Below are positions 26,193-35,342 of a stretch of DNA of 64,000 bases, piece by piece (the first letter of the stretch is position 1; each line of letters begins with the position of its first letter). The stretch comes from DATJCV01 sp963707665 (lineage in GTDB: Bacteria; Pseudomonadota; Gammaproteobacteria; Burkholderiales; Burkholderiaceae_D): positions 273,772-337,771 of the forward strand of contig CAVPQU010000002.1 in the NCBI GenBank assembly GCA_963707665.1, read 5' to 3'. The translations under genes and the position numbers were made by a program. The notes under the pieces are model-generated. The model worked only from the letters and a program-made list of their open reading frames with translations, ran no database searches and was not told the origin of the DNA.

Positions 26193-27563
26193 ATGAAATT
26201 TTCAATTCGCGCAATCGCGCTGGTATGGCTGTGGCTGGGCTTGTGCCTATTGGCGCAAGCGGCGCCGGCGCAGGAATTCATGCTGACCAACGGCATGAAG
26301 ATCATCGTCAAGGAAGATCACCGGGCGCCCACCGTGGCGCACATGATCTGGTACCGGGTCGGCTCGATGGACGAGTTCAACGGCACCACCGGCGTCGCCC
26401 ATGCGCTGGAACACATGATGTTCAAGGGCACCAAGACGCTCAAGCCGGGCGAATTCAGCCGCCGCGTGGCGGCCCTGGGCGGGCGCGAAAATGCCTTCAC
26501 CAGCAAGGATTTCACCGCCTATTTCCAGCAAATCGAGAAATCGAAACTGGAAGCGGTGATGGCGCTGGAAGCCGACCGTCTGGCCAACCTGGTGTTCGAC
26601 CCGGCCGAGTTCGCGCAGGAAATCAAGGTGGTGATGGAAGAGCGCCGCCTGCGCACCGACGACCAGCCAGATGCACAGGTGGACGAGGCGCTGAATGCCG
26701 CCGCTTTTAACGCCCATCCCTATCATCATCCGATCGTCGGCTGGATGGACGATCTGCAAAACATGACGGTGGCCGACGCCAAGGCCTGGCACGACGCCTG
26801 GTACGCGCCGAACAACGCGACCATGATCGTGACCGGCGATGTCGAGGCCGAAGCGGTGCATGCGCTGGCGCAAAAATATTTCGGCGGCATCCCGGCCAAG
26901 CCGTTGCCCGTGCGCAAGCCGCAGAACGAACCGCCGCAGCGCGGCGTGCGCCGCGTGACAGTCAAGGCGCCAGCGGAAAACCCGTACGTGGCGCTGGCGT
27001 TCAAGGCCCCGGCCTTGCGCGATGTCGAGCGGGACGATGAAGTGCATGCACTCACGGTATTGGCGGCGGTGCTGGATGGCTACGACAATGCGCGCCTGAA
27101 TGCGAATCTGGTGCGCACCGAGCGCGTCGCCAATTCGGTTGGCGCCAACTATTCGGGTCTGTCGCGCGGGCCGGTGCTATTTACGCTGGACGGTACGCCG
27201 GCGCTTGGCGTCTCCACCGAACAACTGGAACAGAAGCTGCGCGCCGAAGTGCAGCGCGTCGCCCAGGATGGCGTATCGGAAGCCGAGTTGCAGCGCGTCA
27301 AGACGCAGCTGGTGGCCAGCCAGATCTACAAGCGCGATTCGATTTTCGGCCAGGCGATGGAAATCGGCGCCTACGAGATGAGTGGCATTTCGCAAAAGCA
27401 GATCGATCGCGTCATTGAAAAGCTGCGCGCGGTGACGCCGCAGCAGGTGCAGGCGGTCGCGCAAAAATATTTCGGCGACGACAGCCTGACAGTGGCGACG
27501 CTGGTGCCGCTGCCCTTGTCGGGGAAAAAGGCGGCGCCGCCGCCGACAGACCTGCTGCGTTGA
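26193..27563 (+). CDS. M16 family zinc peptidase, catalytic subunit (456 aa)
   Basis: A periplasmic pitrilysin-type protease: signal peptide (about residues 1-24), then the inverted zinc motif HxxEH in 'TGVAHALEHMMFKG' (His70, Glu73, His74) and the distal Glu in 'EIKVVMEERRLRTDD'. The usual R/Y pair of the C-terminal half is near 'ERVANSVGANYSGLSRG'. It is followed 77 bp later by a second M16 gene lacking the zinc motif, the common active/inactive pairing thought to form a two-part chamber. The substrate is not known. Confidence 0.9.
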   Translation: MKFSIRAIALVWLWLGLCLLAQAAPAQEFMLTNGMKIIVKEDHRAPTVAHMIWYRVGSMDEFNGTTGVAHALEHMMFKGTKTLKPGEFSRRVAALGGRENAFTSKDFTAYFQQIEKSKLEAVMALEADRLANLVFDPAEFAQEIKVVMEERRLRTDDQPDAQVDEALNAAAFNAHPYHHPIVGWMDDLQNMTVADAKAWHDAWYAPNNATMIVTGDVEAEAVHALAQKYFGGIPAKPLPVRKPQNEPPQRGVRRVTVKAPAENPYVALAFKAPALRDVERDDEVHALTVLAAVLDGYDNARLNANLVRTERVANSVGANYSGLSRGPVLFTLDGTPALGVSTEQLEQKLRAEVQRVAQDGVSEAELQRVKTQLVASQIYKRDSIFGQAMEIGAYEMSGISQKQIDRVIEKLRAVTPQQVQAVAQKYFGDDSLTVATLVPLPLSGKKAAPPPTDLLR

Positions 27564-27640
27564 GCCGCCATGGTCGCCACCACCTGCAACGGCGGACTGC
27601 GCGCGGCGCGTTTCCGTCCAACTCCATGCGCTGATATCCG

Positions 27641-29020
27641 ATGAAAAAACTGATCCTGATCCTTACCGCCAGCCTTGCCGTTTGCTTCAGCCTGAATGCG
27701 CAGGCGGCACTGCAGATCCAGACCTGGACACTGGCCAATGGTGCGCGCGTACTGTTCGTCGAAAACCACTCGATCCCGATCGTCGACCTGAACGTCGATT
27801 TCGACGCCGGCGCGCGGCGCGATCCGGTTGGCAAGGCGGGCCTGGCGCAGTTGACCAATGCCATGCTGGCGCGCGGCTTGCGCGAGGGACGCTTCAGCGA
27901 CAGCAATAAGGGGAGTGGCGCACAGGCCGAGATGAAGCTGGAGCCGGCGCTATCCGAGGCGCAAATTTCGGATGCCTTTGCCGATACCGCCGCCGAGCGC
28001 GGCGGCGGCGCCGACGCTGAACGCGCCAACGCCTCGCTGCGCAGCCTGTCGAGTCTGCCGGAGCGGGCAACGGCAGTGAAGCTGCTGGCGCGCGTCCTGG
28101 CACAGCCGACCTTCCCGCCCGAATTGCTGGAGCGCGACAAGGCGCGCACCATCGCCGGCATCAAGGAAGACCTGACCAAGCCGGAGGCGATTGCCGGCAA
28201 GGCGTTCTGGCACCTGCTGTACGGCAGCCATCCCTATGCATGGGAAGCGACGGTCGAGTCGGTGGCGGCGATCACGCGCGATGATCTTGCCGTGTTCCAT
28301 CGCACGCACTACGTCGCCAATCGCGCGGTGATATCGATTATCGGCGACGTCACGCGTGCCGATGCCGAACAGATTGCCGAGGAGTTGACGCTGCGCCTGC
28401 CGCAGGGTGGGCCGTTGCCGGCCATGCCGCCGGTGCCGGACGCGCGTGCGCAGCAGCAGCGCATTCCGCACCCGGCGTCGCAGGCGCATATCCTGATCGG
28501 GATGCCGGCTGAAGTGCGCGGCGACCCCGATTATTTCGCGCTGATAGTCGGCAATTACATTCTTGGCGGCGGCGGTTTCGTCTCGCGTCTGACGAATGAA
28601 GTGCGCGAAAAGCGCGGCCTGACCTATGGCGTCTACAGCGGCTTCAGTCCGATGGCGCAAAAGGGACCATTCCAGATCGGCTTGCAGACCAAGAAGGAAA
28701 GTGCCGAACAAGCCCTGCGCCTGGTGAATCAGGTTCTGGCGGCCTTTCTGCGCGATGGCCCGACGGCGGACGAACTGCAAGCGGCCAAGGACAATCTGAT
28801 TGGTAGTTTTCCGCTGCGCATCGACAACAACCGCAAGATTCTGGGCAATATCGCGCTGATCGGCTTTTACAAGCTCCCGCTCGATTATCTCGACACCTGG
28901 ACTGAACACGTGGCCAAGGTGAGCATCGCCGACGTCCGTGCCGCGTTTGCGCGCAAGGTGGTGCAGAAGGAATTGTCGACCGTGGTCGTGGGTGCCGAGC
29001 CCGAGGGCACTGGAAAATAG
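27641..29020 (+). CDS. M16 family protein without zinc site, non-catalytic partner (459 aa)
   Basis: A signal peptide (MKKLILILTASLAVCFSLNAQA) leads into an M16 fold that aligns with the upstream peptidase, but the zinc motif is lost: where the partner has G-V-A-H-A-L-E-H this protein has G-L-A-Q-L-T-N-A. The C-terminal half keeps the substrate-binding pattern 'FVSRLTNEVREKRGLTYGVYSGFSP'. It probably supplies the second half of a heterodimer, as in mitochondrial processing peptidase and PqqF/G-type pairs. It contains an extra low-complexity stretch near residues 85-105. Confidence 0.88.
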   Translation: MKKLILILTASLAVCFSLNAQAALQIQTWTLANGARVLFVENHSIPIVDLNVDFDAGARRDPVGKAGLAQLTNAMLARGLREGRFSDSNKGSGAQAEMKLEPALSEAQISDAFADTAAERGGGADAERANASLRSLSSLPERATAVKLLARVLAQPTFPPELLERDKARTIAGIKEDLTKPEAIAGKAFWHLLYGSHPYAWEATVESVAAITRDDLAVFHRTHYVANRAVISIIGDVTRADAEQIAEELTLRLPQGGPLPAMPPVPDARAQQQRIPHPASQAHILIGMPAEVRGDPDYFALIVGNYILGGGGFVSRLTNEVREKRGLTYGVYSGFSPMAQKGPFQIGLQTKKESAEQALRLVNQVLAAFLRDGPTADELQAAKDNLIGSFPLRIDNNRKILGNIALIGFYKLPLDYLDTWTEHVAKVSIADVRAAFARKVVQKELSTVVVGAEPEGTGK

Positions 29021-29267
29021 CCGGGCTATTACTGGTTTGAAACCGTAGCGTCTTGCCTGTTGTTCCGAGCGCGTTAGTCGGCGACCCAGTGCCGGCGATG
29101 CAGCGAAAGCGCCCCCAGACCCCATTGAAAGCCGCCGGAATGAACCAGATCGCCTCGGGCTTAAACAATTAACACGGCTACCGGGAAATAAATGCGTGTC
29201 TGCCAGTATTTCCCAGGTGGCGCATCCCGCAGGCGAGACCGGCCGATTTCAAGACATACTCCAGAGC

Positions 29268-29933
29268 ATGCAAAAACGACAGAAAATGCTGACGGCAGTG
29301 AAATCCGTGACGCATGGCACGGCGCCGCATCAAGTGCGCATCATTGGCGGCCAGTGGAAACGCACGCCGCTGCCGGTGTTGAGCGCCGAAGGTTTGCGGC
29401 CGACGCCGGACCGGGTGCGCGAAACCGTGTTCAACTGGCTCGGCCATTTGCTCGCTGGCGACTGGGCGCGCATGCGCTGCCTGGACCTGTTTGCCGGCAG
29501 CGGCGCGCTCGGTTTCGAGGCGGCCAGCCGCGGTGCGGCGCAGGTGACGCTGGTGGAGCAGAGCACGCCTGCGGTGCGGCAGCTGGAAGCAGTCAAAGCC
29601 AAATTGCAGGCGCAACAAGTGACCATCCTGCGCGCCGATGGCCTGCGGCTGGCGCAGGACTGGGCCGAACGCGCGCCGGCCGACCCGGCATCGGGCGCAC
29701 CGCGCTTCGACCTGATTTTCATCGATCCGCCATATCATCAGGAGTGGCTGCAAAAAGTGCTGCCGCTGTGCGCGCGGCTGCTGTCCGAAAGCGGTATCGT
29801 ATATGTCGAGACCGAGGCGGCGCTGGACGGCGACCCAGCCGCGACATGGATGAACGAGTGGGAAATCGTGCGCGCCGATCGGGCCGGCATGGTGTTTTAT
29901 CATTTGCTGCGGTGCAAACATGGGCAGCAGTAA
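29268..29933 (+). CDS. rsmD: 16S rRNA (guanine(966)-N2)-methyltransferase RsmD (221 aa)
   Basis: A Rossmann-fold methyltransferase with 'VRIIGGQWKRTPLPVL', motif I 'MRCLDLFAGSGALGFEAASRG' and the N2-G catalytic motif 'FDLIFIDPPYHQEW'. It modifies G966 of 16S rRNA on 30S subunits. The start is uncertain: ATG 29268 and ATG 29286 are both plausible and neither has a strong ribosome-binding site; the frame also extends to 29196. coaD follows 43 bp later, a very common pairing. Confidence 0.92.
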   Translation: MQKRQKMLTAVKSVTHGTAPHQVRIIGGQWKRTPLPVLSAEGLRPTPDRVRETVFNWLGHLLAGDWARMRCLDLFAGSGALGFEAASRGAAQVTLVEQSTPAVRQLEAVKAKLQAQQVTILRADGLRLAQDWAERAPADPASGAPRFDLIFIDPPYHQEWLQKVLPLCARLLSESGIVYVETEAALDGDPAATWMNEWEIVRADRAGMVFYHLLRCKHGQQ

Positions 29934-29976
29934 GGCATAATGCGCGTTTCACAGGTCATACCGAGAGGGTGCTGCG

Positions 29977-30468
29977 ATGGTCACAGCCGTATATCCGGGA
30001 ACATTCGATCCGCTTACGCGCGGCCATGAGGATCTGGTGCGCCGCGCTTCCGGCCTGTTTGACGGCCTGGTGGTCGGCGTGGCGGACAGCCAGAACAAGA
30101 AGCCCTTCTTTTCGCTCGACGAACGGCTGACGATCGCCAACGAAGTGCTGGGGCATTACCCGAACGTCAAGGTCGAGAGTTTTTCAGGTTTGCTGAAAGA
30201 CTTCGTGCGCCGCCACGATGCGCGCGTGATCGTGCGCGGCTTGCGCGCGGTGTCCGACTTCGAATACGAGTTCCAGATGGCCGGCATGAACCGTTACCTG
30301 CTGCCGGACGTCGAAACGCTGTTTCTGACCCCATCCGATCAATATCAATTTATCAGCGGCACCATCGTGCGCGAGATCGCCACGCTGGGCGGTGACGTCT
30401 CGAAATTCGTCTTTCCGTCGGTCGAGCGCTGGCTGAAGCAAAAGCTGGCGGCAGCCGGCGGCGAATAG
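29977..30468 (+). CDS. coaD: Phosphopantetheine adenylyltransferase (163 aa)
   Basis: Nucleotidyltransferase fold with the (T/H)xGH motif in 'YPGTFDPLTRGHEDLVRRA' and the C-terminal 'PSDQYQFISGTIVREIATLGGDVSKFV'. It makes dephospho-CoA from 4'-phosphopantetheine, the penultimate step of CoA synthesis. Length is standard. It follows rsmD on the same strand, and converges with the MOSC gene, whose stop lies two bases away. Confidence 0.96.
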   Translation: MVTAVYPGTFDPLTRGHEDLVRRASGLFDGLVVGVADSQNKKPFFSLDERLTIANEVLGHYPNVKVESFSGLLKDFVRRHDARVIVRGLRAVSDFEYEFQMAGMNRYLLPDVETLFLTPSDQYQFISGTIVREIATLGGDVSKFVFPSVERWLKQKLAAAGGE

Positions 30469-30470
30469 CT

Positions 30471-31322
30471 CTACAACGCCAGTTCGACTTCGACTTCCTG
30501 CCCCACCCGCAGTACCTGCCCGGCGCCTTCCAGCACGATCGCATTCATGCCGAAGGCGATGCCGCCATCCAGCTTTGGATTGACGCGGTAGGTACGCAGG
30601 ATATCCAGCGGGTCCGGGCCGGTTGCTCCGGTAGTTTGATCCACCGATGGAATCGGGCAGCGCGGGCAGGGCTTGACCGGCTTGATGCGCGCCGCGCCAA
30701 TCCGGATCGACGCCGCGAAATCCTCTTCAAACGCCTCCACGCCATCGATCACCAGGCTGGGCCGAAAGCGATTCATCGGCAGCGGCCCCCGCCCTTGTGT
30801 CTGCAGTTTCCGGTTCAGGTCGTCGAGCGACGCCTGGCTGATCACCAGCAGCGGAAAGCCGTCGGCGAACAGGGTCGGCGCCTCGACGCCACCGGTCCAG
30901 CCGAGGTTGGCAATCCGGCGCGCATCCGGATGAAAGCGCACCAGCCGGCACGGTACGCCGAGCGCGTTGGAAAACCAGGCGGCCGTGATGTCATCGCAAT
31001 CGAGTGCCTCCAGCGTGTCATCCCAGACCCGCACCGGTATCGTGCGCGCGTCGTCCGGATGCGGCAGGCCGAGCGGAATGTCCAGCTGCAGCATGCCGGG
31101 GGCGCGCAACTCCAGGGTTTCGGCCCTGATGCGCGGCACGATGGTTGCCATCTTCGGATGTTCACGCTGGGTCAGGAAGTCGCCCTGCAAGTCAACCACC
31201 ATCCATTCGCGGTTGTAAATCTGCTCGCTCATCAGGCCGGCTTCGGTCAGCGTCGCTTCGGTCAGCGCAATGCCGGCGCAGGATTTGATTGGATACAGCG
31301 TCAGTTCGGTCAGGGTCGGCAT
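30471..31322 (-). CDS. MOSC domain protein, YcbX-like (283 aa)
   Basis: An N-terminal MOSC beta-barrel (about residues 1-120, 'LTELTLYPIKSCAGIALTEATL') is followed by the MOSC domain with the cysteine-bearing segment 'IKPCPRCPIPSVDQTTG'. This is the YcbX/mARC-like type that binds molybdenum cofactor and reduces N-hydroxylated compounds; it lacks the C-terminal ferredoxin domain of E. coli YcbX. ATG 31322 was chosen because the motif-bearing N-terminus starts there. It ends two bases from coaD. Confidence 0.85.
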   Translation of the reverse strand: MPTLTELTLYPIKSCAGIALTEATLTEAGLMSEQIYNREWMVVDLQGDFLTQREHPKMATIVPRIRAETLELRAPGMLQLDIPLGLPHPDDARTIPVRVWDDTLEALDCDDITAAWFSNALGVPCRLVRFHPDARRIANLGWTGGVEAPTLFADGFPLLVISQASLDDLNRKLQTQGRGPLPMNRFRPSLVIDGVEAFEEDFAASIRIGAARIKPVKPCPRCPIPSVDQTTGATGPDPLDILRTYRVNPKLDGGIAFGMNAIVLEGAGQVLRVGQEVEVELAL

Positions 31323-31528
31323 GGATCGGCAGCAAAGAGTGGAGGAGGCGAAAGTATGCCACGTCGGCGGATCGAGGCTAAGCGCCGCCATCGGGTGCGG
31401 CATGGTTGACGAATGTCATGGGCGCGGTGCAAACCAGCCCGCGCCTATTGCCGTGACGGCAAGCCGGGGGCAGGATAAGAGGCTGGCGGCAGGGCTGCAT
31501 AGCTGGCATCAGCGGTGGGAGGTCTGGT

Positions 31529-32356
31529 ATGGCGGGATTACCCGGAGGCGCGGCGTGGCTGCAGGCGGTGGGCGTCGTGCTCGCCGCCGTGATCGCGCTG
31601 GTGATTTATGCGTTGCAGGCATATCGCCGGCAGCGTCGCGACAAAATCCGCGAGCGCCAGTTCATCGAAACCGCGCTGGCGCTGGGCCATGAAGGGCGAC
31701 GGCTGGCGTACGACGGCGTGCAACTGGCATCGGCGGCCGATTCCGCGCACTCCGAGCGCGCCGCGCAACTGGCGTCGCAAGCGCACCAACTCGGTTTTGC
31801 GCTGCTGAACCTGCCGCTGGAACGCGCGCCCGATCCCGGCCTGATCGCGCCGGTATTGCAGTTGCGCCGCCATGCGGAAGACATCGGTCGGCTGGCGACG
31901 AGCGACAACAATGCCGGCAAGATGGAGACTTTCGGCCAACTGCAGCGCAGCATCGACCAAGAAATCGCCCGCATCGACGGCATCGACAAAATCCAGATCG
32001 CCGGGCCGCGCGCATCGCTGCGGCACCGCGCCGAGAACGGCATGCCGACCACCACCGTCGATCAGTATTCCACCTTCCGCTTCAGTGAGGACATCTACCC
32101 GGAAGCCGACGGCGTCGATTTCGAGGCGCTGGTGAACAACCAGAGTGTGCTGTGCACCATTCCCTATGCCGAGCTGAACCAGTTGGCCGGCATCGGCGGC
32201 ATCCCCGGCCAGCATCATCGCGGCGCCTTCGAGCAATTCCGCGAGCCGATCCAGCGCGCTGCCGGGCGGTTAATCCGCGAGGGCGCCAAGGCGCCGGTGG
32301 TGGTGCATTTCATCGATACGCAAGTCGCGACGCGGGTGCCGGAACTGCCGCCATGA
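31529..32356 (+). CDS. Unrecognised membrane-anchored protein (275 aa)
   Basis: I do not recognise the full-length protein. A single N-terminal membrane helix (about residues 11-30, AVGVVLAAVIALVIYALQAY) is followed by a basic stretch, an Ala/His-rich helical region (about 40-150), and a C-terminal domain (about 185-275) beginning 'FRFSEDIYPEADGVDFEALV' that faintly recalls the DUF1488 pattern of small betaproteobacterial proteins; this is a weak impression. GGGAGG is well placed before ATG 31529. Base use is like its neighbours. It is convergent with ychF, with a GGAGTATATG pair between them. Confidence 0.55.
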   Translation: MAGLPGGAAWLQAVGVVLAAVIALVIYALQAYRRQRRDKIRERQFIETALALGHEGRRLAYDGVQLASAADSAHSERAAQLASQAHQLGFALLNLPLERAPDPGLIAPVLQLRRHAEDIGRLATSDNNAGKMETFGQLQRSIDQEIARIDGIDKIQIAGPRASLRHRAENGMPTTTVDQYSTFRFSEDIYPEADGVDFEALVNNQSVLCTIPYAELNQLAGIGGIPGQHHRGAFEQFREPIQRAAGRLIREGAKAPVVVHFIDTQVATRVPELPP

Positions 32357-32390
32357 GCGCGGAAAATGGGGCTGCTGATTTGCTGGATGA

Positions 32391-32453
32391 TGCATACTCC
32401 CTATTGATATCGTATGTATCGGTTACCAATAGGAGATTTTTTGCATATACTCC
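32391..32453 (-). repeat. Paired GGAGTATATG intergenic element, copy D
   Basis: On the minus strand GGAGTATATG starts at 32453 and GGAGTATGCA at 32400, start-to-start 53 bp. The first unit is followed by CAAAAAATC. CTCCTATTG shortly after the first unit pairs with CAATAGGGAG, which includes the GGAG of the second unit, giving a long stem over a 20-base loop. Located between two convergent genes. Confidence 0.78.
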
Positions 32454-32507
32454 ATTAAAATAAACATGTCGCCGCAGGAGTAAGCGCCTGCCGCTGCAAT
32501 GGCAGAC

Positions 32508-33602
32508 TTAAACGTTGAACAGGAAGTTCAGCACATCGCCATCCTTGACGACGTATTCCTTGCCTTCGGCGCGCATCTTGCCGGCTTCCTTGGCGCCTTG
32601 CTCGCCCTTGTAGCGCGATGAAGTCGTCGTAGGCGATGGTCTGCGCGCGGATGAAGCCGCGTTCGAAGTCGGTGTGGATCACGCCGGCCGCCTGCGGCGC
32701 GGTGTCGCCGACGTGGATGGTCCAGGCGCGCACTTCCTTGACGCCGGCGGTGAAGTAGGTCTGCAGGCCGAGCAGCTTGTAGGCGGCGCGGATCAGGCGG
32801 TCCAGGCCCGGCTCTTCCATGCCCATGTCGGCCAGGAAGTCGTCCTTGTCGGCGTCGTCCAGGTCGGCGATTTCGGATTCGATGGCGGCGCAGATGGCGA
32901 CGATCGGCGCGTTCTGCGACGCGGCGTAGGCGGTCAGCTGGTCCAGCAGCGGGTTGTTGGTGAAGCCGTTGTCGGCGACGTTGGCGACGTACATCGCCGG
33001 CTTGGCGGTGATCAGGCACAGCGGCTTGATCAGCAGCCATTTCTTCGGCGTCGAGGCCCGAGCGCGCGCACCGGCTTGGCTTCGTTCAGGTGCGGCATCA
33101 TGCGTTCCAGCAGGGCGACCAGCTTGGCGGCGTCCTTGTCGCCCGAGCGCGCCTTCTTGTTTTCGCGGTGGATCGCCTTTTCGACCGTGCCCATGTCGGC
33201 CAGCGCCAGCTCGGTCTGGATCACTTCGATGTCGTCCAGCGGGCTGATCTTGCCGGCCACGTGGATCACGTTGTCGTCTTCGAAGCAGCGCACGACGTTG
33301 ACGATGGCGTCGGTTTCGCGGATGTGCGCCAGGAACTGGTTGCCCAGGCCTTCGCCCTTGGACGCGCCGGCCACCAGGCCGGCGATGTCGACGAATTCGA
33401 CGATCGCCGGCACCATGCGCTCCGGCTTGACGATTTCGGCCAGCGCCTTCAGGCGCGGATCCGGCACTTCGACCACGCCGACGTTCGGCTCGATGGTGCA
33501 GAACGGATAGTTTTCGGCCGGGATGCCGGCCTTGGTCAGGGCGTTGAACAGGGTGGATTTGCCGACGTTGGGCAGGCCGACGATGCCGCATTGGAGACTC
33601 AT
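32508..33602 (-). CDS. ychF: Redox-regulated ATPase YchF (two frame breaks)
   Basis: An Obg-related GTPase-fold ATPase that binds ribosomes: G1 'GIVGLPNVGKSTLFNALTKAG', 'VEFVDIAGLVAGASKGEGLGNQFL' and the C-terminal TGS domain ending 'DGDVLNFLFNV'. Three frames are used. The first break is near 33040-33065 (GGG and AAA runs, between 'EAKPVRALG' and 'LLIKPLCLITAKP'), the second near 32618-32625 (between 'AYDDFI' and 'YKGEQGAKEAGKM'). The span is exactly 365 codons, the normal size, so the indels cancel. For such a universally conserved gene this points to sequence error. Confidence 0.9.
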
Positions 33603-33964
33603 GGGAAGACTTTCTAAATCAACAGGTTAGCCGTGCTTCGGATTCGTTTGGGGCGCCAACGCAGATTGAGTTAGGCTGAATGTCGAACAGCAGAGAGAAG
33701 CGGCGGAAAAACGGGAAATGGCGAAAGCGCACATGATATCGCAGTTTTTGGCTGCTTTTTCCCGGCCGGCGTGAGGAAATGGCTATGGCCGTCGCGATGC
33801 TGGGAATGCGCCGATAGACATGCCGCGAGGCGAGCTCAGCCATTGGTGTGGCAGAGTGGGCAGCAAGCAACAAGAACACAGGCACGCGCCTCGGATGCTT
33901 GCCGGGCGGCAGCCGGCTTCAAGGCTTTTTACGATGGCATCGGCGCGCGATGCCGGACAAGCGA

Positions 33965-34279
33965 CTAACCGGCTTTCTTGACGTAGGCAGAGCACCAGCC
34001 GGCGGCCATGACTTCCTTGCCGCCGAATATCGCACACCCACCGCTGGTAGCGCTTTTTGCCGTGTAGAGCTGGCACGTGGCGCATTTTTCTCCGGCCACG
34101 TACTTGGGAAATTTGGCTTTGTCGACTTTGGTCGCATCGTCCTTGTAGCCCAGCGAAACCGCTTGCGGGTCGGATTCCAGCACTTTTTTCGCGTCGGCTG
34201 CTTGCGTCCACTGGCCGCTGGCCAAAGCGGCCGTGCCGAGGATCGAATGAATGACAAAGGTGCGGCGATTGACGGTCAT
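33965..34279 (-). CDS. High-potential iron-sulfur protein (HiPIP, 104 aa)
   Basis: A Tat-type N-terminus (NRRTFVIHSILGTAALASG) precedes a small domain with the four HiPIP cysteines: two in 'CATCQLYTAK', one in 'GGCAIFGGK' and one in 'AAGWCSAYVKK'. HiPIPs are periplasmic [4Fe-4S] electron carriers, which in some Burkholderiales feed the aa3 or cbb3 oxidase. It stands alone with ~270 bp of gene-free DNA upstream. ATG 34279 fits the Tat signal. Confidence 0.93.
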   Translation of the reverse strand: MTVNRRTFVIHSILGTAALASGQWTQAADAKKVLESDPQAVSLGYKDDATKVDKAKFPKYVAGEKCATCQLYTAKSATSGGCAIFGGKEVMAAGWCSAYVKKAG

Positions 34280-34551
34280 GACACATCCTTTATTTCAATG
34301 AAATTGTCTGGTCGGTAACAAACTGGGGATGAACTTAGTGTAGTCCCGGCCGTGGAGAATTCACTCTGTTCCATGCAGCTTGATTGCGCTGGATTAAAGA
34401 CGGCGCTGAAATAGGAAAGCGGCGGAGCGGGCCATGCGGCATCGTTGCAGCCTGACGCCGGCGCCTGGTGCCGGTGCGCGCGTCGGCTGGCGCAGCGCGG
34501 CGAATTGCTCAGATCACCAGGGATTGCCGGGCAAAGCGGCTTGGCGCCGCG

Positions 34552-35133
34552 TCATTTGGTATGCAACTGCATCGTCGCTGCGTCGATTTTTCCTTCGCAT
34601 AGCAGCGGCAGCACGTCCAGGCTGCGGGCGATGGCTTCGTCGATCAGCAATTGCTCGTCCTTGCGTGGCCGATGCAGCACGTAGTCGACCACGGGCTGCT
34701 GCACGCCGACGGTACGTGGATGGCCGATGCCGATGCGCAGACGCCAGTAGTCTTGCGTGCCGAGCGCGGCGGTGATGTCCTTCAGGCCATTATGGCCGCC
34801 GGATGAGCCGCCTTTCTTGATCTTGGCAGTGCCGGGCGGCAGATCCAGTTCGTCATGCACCACCAGTATTTCATCGGCGGCAATCTTGTAGAAATGCGCC
34901 AGTCCGCCGACCGCCAGCCCCGAGCGGTTCATCCAGGTTTGCGGTTGCACTAGCCAGATGTCGGCGCTGCCGATACGGGCCCTGGCCGCCAGCGCCTGAT
35001 AGCGTGCCTCGCGATTCAGGCGGGTTCCGCTATTGGCCGCCAGCGCATCGAGCAGCCAGAAGCCGGCATTGTGCCGGGTTTGTTCGTATTCCGGGCCCGG
35101 ATTGCCGAGGCCCGCGATGAGGCGGATGGACAT
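34552..35133 (-). CDS. pth: Peptidyl-tRNA hydrolase (193 aa)
   Basis: Motifs of Pth: 'LIAGLGNPGPEYEQTRHNAGF' with the catalytic His, 'VQPQTWMNRSG', 'LVVHDELDLPPG' and 'GSSGGHNGLKDI'. It recycles peptidyl-tRNA released from stalled ribosomes. The frame stays open far upstream, but the family start is 'MSIRLIAGLG' at ATG 35133; the upstream part is noncoding and contains GGAGTATATG elements. Downstream partner of rplY and prs in a conserved gene order, but separated from rplY by a terminator and 490 bp, so it likely has its own promoter. Confidence 0.93.
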   Translation of the reverse strand: MSIRLIAGLGNPGPEYEQTRHNAGFWLLDALAANSGTRLNREARYQALAARARIGSADIWLVQPQTWMNRSGLAVGGLAHFYKIAADEILVVHDELDLPPGTAKIKKGGSSGGHNGLKDITAALGTQDYWRLRIGIGHPRTVGVQQPVVDYVLHRPRKDEQLLIDEAIARSLDVLPLLCEGKIDAATMQLHTK

Positions 35134-35225
35134 GGATACGCGATAAGGAAAAGATCGATTAGCGGAGATGGGCGAGCTTCTGTGCGCGCTGCCGCTCTGG
35201 TTCTGGCTTCCCATTTGCTCCACAC

Positions 35226-35293
35226 GGAGTATTTTTGGAGCCGCGTGCAGTGTATACAGAAATTGCGAAAACGTGGATATACCCTCGTATTTT
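35226..35293 (+). repeat. Degenerate GGAGTAT-type element, copy E1
   Basis: GGAGTATTTTTGG at 35226 and CTCGTATTTTTGG at 35284, 58 bp apart, in the pth-rplY gap. It shares the layout of the paired GGAGTATATG family but both units have drifted, so membership is uncertain. A better copy (E2) lies 50 bp further on in the opposite orientation. Confidence 0.4.
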
Positions 35294-35342
35294 TGGCTGC
35301 TGTCGTTGCTAGCGATTGAAGTCGGATACAACTGTTGCCATC

